Notes under the pieces: generated by a model
What the model was told of the DNA's origin: nothing
Seen by the model: only the letters and a program-made list of their open reading frames with translations
Databases searched by the model: none
Made by a program: the position numbers and the translations under genes
Source of the DNA: Alentia gelatinosa
Taxonomy: Eukaryota; Annelida; Polychaeta; Phyllodocida; Polynoidae
Direction of reading: 5' to 3'
NCBI GenBank assembly: GCA_950022655.1
Contig: OX465580.1
Location: 44,266,028 to 44,330,027 of the forward strand
DNA: 64,000 bases
Shown: positions 59,407 through 64,000 of the stretch, piece by piece
How the letters are laid out: the number at the start of each line of letters is the position of its first letter
Position numbering within the stretch: the stretch's first letter is position 1

Positions 59407-59707
59407 CCAGTTCGTGATCATATCCAAGTCTTTCTGTAGCTTTCTGCTTGCTTCTGTGGGATTAATATCAGTACTAACCAGGACAAGGTCGTCCGCGTAC
59501 ATTATCGCTGTGCATTCCACTATTACTTTAAATATATCATTAATAAATAGGATAAACAGGGTCGGTCCGAGGACCGATCCTTGTGGGACTCCGCATGATG
59601 ACGTTTCTCTCGATGATATTATATTATTTAGTTTCACACTTTGTTTGCGTAATTCTAGATACAAGTCCACTTGGTTACAGCAGTACTCATAGTCTATCAC
59701 TTTCAGT
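59407..59707 (-). pseudogene. LINE reverse transcriptase, 5' half
   Basis: The minus-strand frame reads YLELRKQSVKLNN, then SCGVPQGSVLGPTLFILFIN, the conserved RT block before the active site, and IMYADDLVLVS, the catalytic YADD, ending ...LDMITNWL at the TTAA. It continues in the same frame at 51.32 kb on the far side of the piggyBac element. Recognisable LINE sequence begins near 59,700, so the copy is 5' truncated, as is common for LINEs. The nuclease and earlier RT motifs are absent. ATAGTCTAT at 59,699-59,707 may be one target-site duplicate. Confidence 0.85.
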
Positions 59708-60600
59708 TTTTGTCCAATGTCTCCTTGTCCTGTGGATATAGATGATCCAAAGTAGTGGGATATGGATGATAGTATCGTACAATATAATGAAATGTGTTTC
59801 ATCCGATTTTCATACTTCAAGCTCTTCACCTTTGGTTCATTGCTGTGGGGCGTTAATTGTTATTGTCTTTGTAAGTAGTAGAGCATTAGCTTGATGGGCA
59901 GGGTCAATCAATGTGGAGAGGGCTTGTAAATAGGTGAGATGCTCTCTGGTCTTTAATAGAGGGGTTAAAGTGATGGATCATTTAACGGGACAAACCTAAG
60001 ATTCTGGATATATTCTTTAAGTGATAAAGAGAAATATTTCAGTGAAAGTAGTACCACCTACTTTTGCAAGGTTGCTATTCAGCAGATAATATTCTCATAA
60101 ATGAGTGTCATATGGAATTGCTCTACATACACTCAAGTAATAACTTTATAGGCCTCAAACTTTCAAAGGTTTTTAAACTTCAAAGAGTAAGGAATAATGA
60201 ATAAGTATTATTGGAAGATGGGTGGGAAGGAAATAACCCAACAGCAGTGCATACATGCATTTTGTTTTAGCATACTTGTTTACGGTTTTGATTACGATAG
60301 GAAAACTCCTTCTTTCCTAAAAGAGACTTCACATGTATATGAACTGACCCAACCTTGATCAAAAAGGCACGAAAGTAAAAGAAGGTATTGCAGTATCATA
60401 CATTCATTTTTCTCTCAACTCTATAAGTTTTCTATCTTTTTATTGCGAAGAAGCAATAATGAAAGCAGCACATTTTGGTCATTGTAAAGATCACTAGGTT
60501 TCAGATCAGAGATATCGGCCACATCTAGCCCTCTTTACGACCAAGGGGCAGGTCTGAGATCAGCCGTTAAGCTGTCCCGTTCATCAATAAATCATCTTAG
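59708..60600. other. Non-coding gap
   Basis: The open frame on the minus strand continues to 59,829 but is not LINE-like beyond about 59,700. Nothing else is recognised. Confidence 0.45.
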
Positions 60601-60770
60601 AGGACAGAACAGAGGTGTCATGTGACAGAACAGAGGCGTCACGTGACGAACCGGAAGACGATGGCGATAAGCGGAGAGTTGGCAATGAACTGCGCTTCCA
60701 TCGTGGTTTCCTGTTTCCGTTGATGTTATTCTAAAGCGAAGGCCGCGCCAATAGGTCGGGGCTGAATAAA
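60601..60770 (+). promoter_or_regulatory. Promoter-like cluster of E-box and ETS words
   Basis: A short tandem duplication places GTCATGTGAC and GTCACGTGAC (60,638-60,647) after AGAACAGAGG. CCGGAAG follows at 60,651, and then an ATG at 60,661 inside ACGATGGCGAT (YY1-like), opening a 20-codon frame. This resembles a TATA-less promoter with start region. No downstream exon is identified. Confidence 0.35.
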
Positions 60771-61689
60771 TCATTGGACCATGAAGTGTCTGATGAATAT
60801 GCTATAAGGTGTCGCGTCGGTAGTAGGCAGTGCAAGAACATTATTTTCAATAAATATACGGATTTTTGTGATGACGAAAGAGCCCACTGCGGCATTTTTA
60901 GTGGTCCACAGTCGTTCACACACTGAAGGATATCATAAAAGTAGTATTGGAAACATTATTGGGACATTCTAAGTTCATCCCCAGATGTATGAATGCATGA
61001 GCTTGTGTAAGTCCACAGCTATTTTGTATATCTATATTTTCATATACCCAGTAGCGTAAGTAGCATATTTAGTAACCTCTCTTACACGTAATATCATAAT
61101 TTGGCAAGGGTGTACCGTATTCATCCATACGTTTACAGTGCCTACTTATGAAAGCTATCGCAGCCGTAGATTTTCTTGCTGGAGGGCTAGCAAACGTATT
61201 ACGAAAGCAGCGACACCTACCTTTAGCGCAGGAACTCTAGCAGAGCCAGTAAGTGTTATCTAGGTGTAGTAGGGGCAGAAGCGACTATCATAGACTTTAT
61301 TAGCATTGGAGTTACAAAGGTGTCACATACCACGTTCCTTGTAGTTGACACTAGGTATTACTATGCGTCAACTACGCGGAGAATACGGTCACTCAGATCG
61401 AAATCATGGGAATATTGTGTATATAATCCCAGATATTGGCTGTGGATTTAAGCCATCGAGAATCCACGAAGATATGAAATTTTGACAAGCTTGACGGAGA
61501 AATTGAATGCTGTCAAGGTATCCTGAAATAGGGAAGCTTCCCTACTGCCGCTGGCACAGAGCGCCCAAGAGGTTTGATGAAAATCAAAAAGTCAAAAAAC
61601 GGTCTTTGGCCTTGACGAACTGGGTAATAAGAGGCCGGCCCAGATCCAAACCACAATTATCCCTTCGGTAGAAACGCCAGGTAGACGAG
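60771..61689. other. Non-coding gap
   Basis: No recognised gene or element. Confidence 0.45.
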
Positions 61690-61910
61690 CTTGCACATGC
61701 GTACGGAGGAGTATGTGTCACGTGATAAAGCCGCCAATCACGCAAGAGTAGGCCCCACGCAGACAGACAGACCACATGCGCAGTGCGTTGACGCAGGCTT
61801 GTTTTGCGCCGCTTTGGCACTTCCGCCTGTAACGTCGTTTACGTTACAGCAAGGTGCTCGCACATCCGGTGGCGACGTTGGTGATTGACCCGTGTGACGT
61901 CAGAAAGAAA
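61690..61910. promoter_or_regulatory. CpG-rich promoter-like segment
   Basis: TCACGTGA at 61,718-61,725, CCAAT at 61,734-61,738, CATGCGCA (NRF1-like) at 61,775-61,782, ETS-like CTTCCG and ATCCGG words near 61,829 and 61,864, and a full CRE, TGACGTCA, at 61,895-61,902. The stretch is CpG-rich in AT-rich surroundings. Direction is unclear; an ATG-started 78-codon minus-strand frame (61,820 to 61,584) and a plus-strand frame overlap it, neither recognised. Confidence 0.45.
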
Positions 61911-62250
61911 CATGATGGATGCTACCTTTTAGATGCTCCCAGCTATTCCGGTTGGCAGCAGCTATGGGAACTGCGAAGTCCATCCTTTACGGCTCCTAAC
62001 CACATTTAGGTGTATTTTTTCTCTGGTGGCGCATTACCTTCATGCTGTGAGGTGCTGTGGTAGAAGGTTTTCCGGCGGCTGAGATGTAATATACAGGCAA
62101 AGGAACTGTATGCAGGACGTATGTGATGTGACGCAGTCATCCCGAATATGATTTTCTCCAAACTAAAATTCCTGACATCATCGCTACAGAATGACCTATA
62201 AGGTATGCCAATTTCAAGTGTTCGCCGACTGTGGTATAGTAATAAAACGA

Positions 62251-62381
62251 TGTTCCTGTAAACGTAATAATCTGAATCCGAACACATGACACGAGACGTT
62301 TACAGCGAGGTGTTTACACTTAGCTGTAAACGTCCCTTGTCAAGTGTGAGGATCCAGATTATTACGTTTACAGGGACAGCA
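62251..62381. mobile_element. Fold-back element, about 131 bp
   Basis: Left arm 62,251-62,306 and right arm 62,323-62,381 are imperfect reverse complements. Landmarks are TGT(T/C)CCTGTAAACGTAATAA, ATCTG-ATCC and GACGTTTACAGC, around a 16-base loop. Each arm itself holds two GTAAACGT-type words, so four copies occur in the element. Weak pairing continues outside through ATAAAA. Confidence 0.8.
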
Positions 62382-64000
62382 TTTTATATTTTAAGTAGGA
62401 GCTACTTTTAGTCAAAATTGGGCACAGAAGGGTCAAGGTGAACCGTGGAATGCGGCTGTCACGTTGTCGCATAGCAACACACAAAGCAACCTGCATAGAA
62501 ACCGTCGGAAGAAAACATAGCGGTTGTTCTCTCATTGCAGTCCTATTTTAAAGTAAATGCTTATGTCTATTCACGTTTTTATTTCCGTACTTCGATGTTT
62601 TTCTGTAATTGGTGTGTAGATTTCCTATTTGAATATCATTGGTACCTCTTGATTATGTACTGCAACGTTAACGTTTAAATACCGATGTCGAAGCGATATA
62701 AAATGTCGGCCATTTTGAAATTGTGACATAATCCTATTAGTTGATACCGTAAAACGAACCGTGATTTAATTCACAGCAATGCAGTACATTGTGGAGTGCA
62801 GCGTGTAGTCATTACGTCATTTACGGCAGTAGGTATACAGTAATAATACCTTCATTACTAGATCCCTATGCGTGGTTAGTAAGTTACAACACGTCCTATG
62901 AAGGCTTGTCTATCCCGCGACATCTCCTTGACATGTGTTGGGCGACACCTTCATTTCCCCAGGGCCCCTCAGCCTGTTCCAGTTACGGAATGGGGCCATA
63001 ATGATGGTGACCGAATGTGCAGATCAATAACCGGCAGTCTCATAGTTCAAAGGGCAACAGGAATTATTCAGGAGGAGGCATGCGCCCCGTCAAAGCATAT
63101 TAATGTCTGTACACACGTGGTAAGTCCAACACTTACATACGGTCAACTTGCCATTGATCTCAACAGCCACGAGCCGAGTGTATCTTGTTAGAATGACAAA
63201 AGGTGCAGCTTGGTGTCGGACATGATTACCTCACACATCAAGGAGGTTCTGTGCATCTGCTGTATTCAGTAATAAGAGTTTTGTAACTTATTATCATTGT
63301 AACTTTATACCACCTATGGAGAGAGAAAGCAAGAGGGGGATGATAAGTTAGACACAATCTTTGTAGCAAGTAGACAATATTTGTGTCTGGGGAAATACTG
63401 GCGCTGGCCGTTTTGAGAATAGGCTATAATTGAACTTCGATAGTGGTGTGAATGACCTCATTTATAGGCCTATATAAGGTTCACACCCACAAGAAAACTG
63501 CACTAGTGATCAGTGAACAACACTAGAATATGGCAATGGTTCTCCTAGCTAGATTCATTTTACAGATTAAGTAACACTTCTTATTGATCTGGCATATTAG
63601 CTGTCTTGTGAGAGTCATTATATTCGTAGATCTAAAGAGAGGTGATAGTATGTCTATCGAACGCAACACAAGTTTCAGAAAACAGTCTAATGGGTAATAT
63701 GATATTAAAAAAAGGTCTTCATGGCACAACTAATTTACTTACATACCGAATAGAGTATGTTGGGAGGGGGGATCTTTCGTGATTCCTTGCAGGGTGAACT
63801 TCCCTCTTTGGCCTTTCCTAAAACCAGTGATCAGAACCCAGAGGGGTGACACGTGATATGGCCTAATGGTGTACATTAGAGCCAACACACAAAATGGTGT
63901 AGAGCACTGCGTATTCAGGTACATCTCTTTGGGTCATTACGTCATTGGGTAATCTGCCCTGGAAATTGTATGTCTGATAGATACAGATTATATCGGACTT
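62382..64000. other. Non-coding, window end
   Basis: No recognised gene, RNA or bounded repeat. Frames at 62,789-63,191 have no motif. Confidence 0.45.

Overview
The window is nuclear DNA of a multicellular animal. There is no operon structure, coding density is very low, GT-AG introns are visible, and most recognisable content is decayed transposable elements. The mix of elements suggests a marine invertebrate, most plausibly a lophotrochozoan such as a mollusc: a piggyBac with TTAA target sites, a Crypton tyrosine recombinase of the KIAA1958/ZMYM type, DIRS/Ngaro-like and Penelope-like fragments, a CR1/jockey-like LINE and many inverted-repeat MITEs. The taxon is inference; no host gene here settles it.

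Layout. 0-9 kb is AT-rich and non-coding, with an inverted repeat pair near 3.9 and 6.4 kb and a broken Penelope-like reverse transcriptase at 8.3-8.9 kb. 9-16 kb holds several MITEs, a second Penelope-like piece and a large fold-back at 14.4 kb. 16-17 kb is a broken DIRS-like RT/RNase H. 17.7-19.2 kb is a Crypton tyrosine recombinase gene with the catalytic residues still visible but with a stop codon and a missing internal section. 21-24 kb has two more DIRS-like fragments. 24.7-30 kb has three well bounded MITEs. Around 30-31.4 kb the minus strand has two exon-like segments with splice signals, the best host-gene candidates. 35-38.6 kb has two CpG-rich promoter/leader-like stretches around a simple-repeat block. 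41-49 kb has fold-backs, a MITE, a tRNA-derived SINE and copies of a dispersed repeat.

The clearest unit is at 50.48-59.71 kb. A 5'-truncated LINE on the minus strand carries, inside its reverse transcriptase frame, an 8.1 kb piggyBac element on the plus strand. The element has TTAA duplications, short terminal inverted repeats, palindromic 35-bp subterminal repeats, a two-exon transposase of 582 codons with all three catalytic aspartates, and about 3.3 kb of satellite-like tandem repeat built as dimers of 415 and 419 bp. Removing the element and one TTAA leaves the LINE frame continuous across the junction, which gives the order of insertion.

No bacterial-type system, CRISPR array, rRNA gene or canonical tRNA gene was seen. 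The most unusual observation is the higher-order satellite carried inside a piggyBac element.
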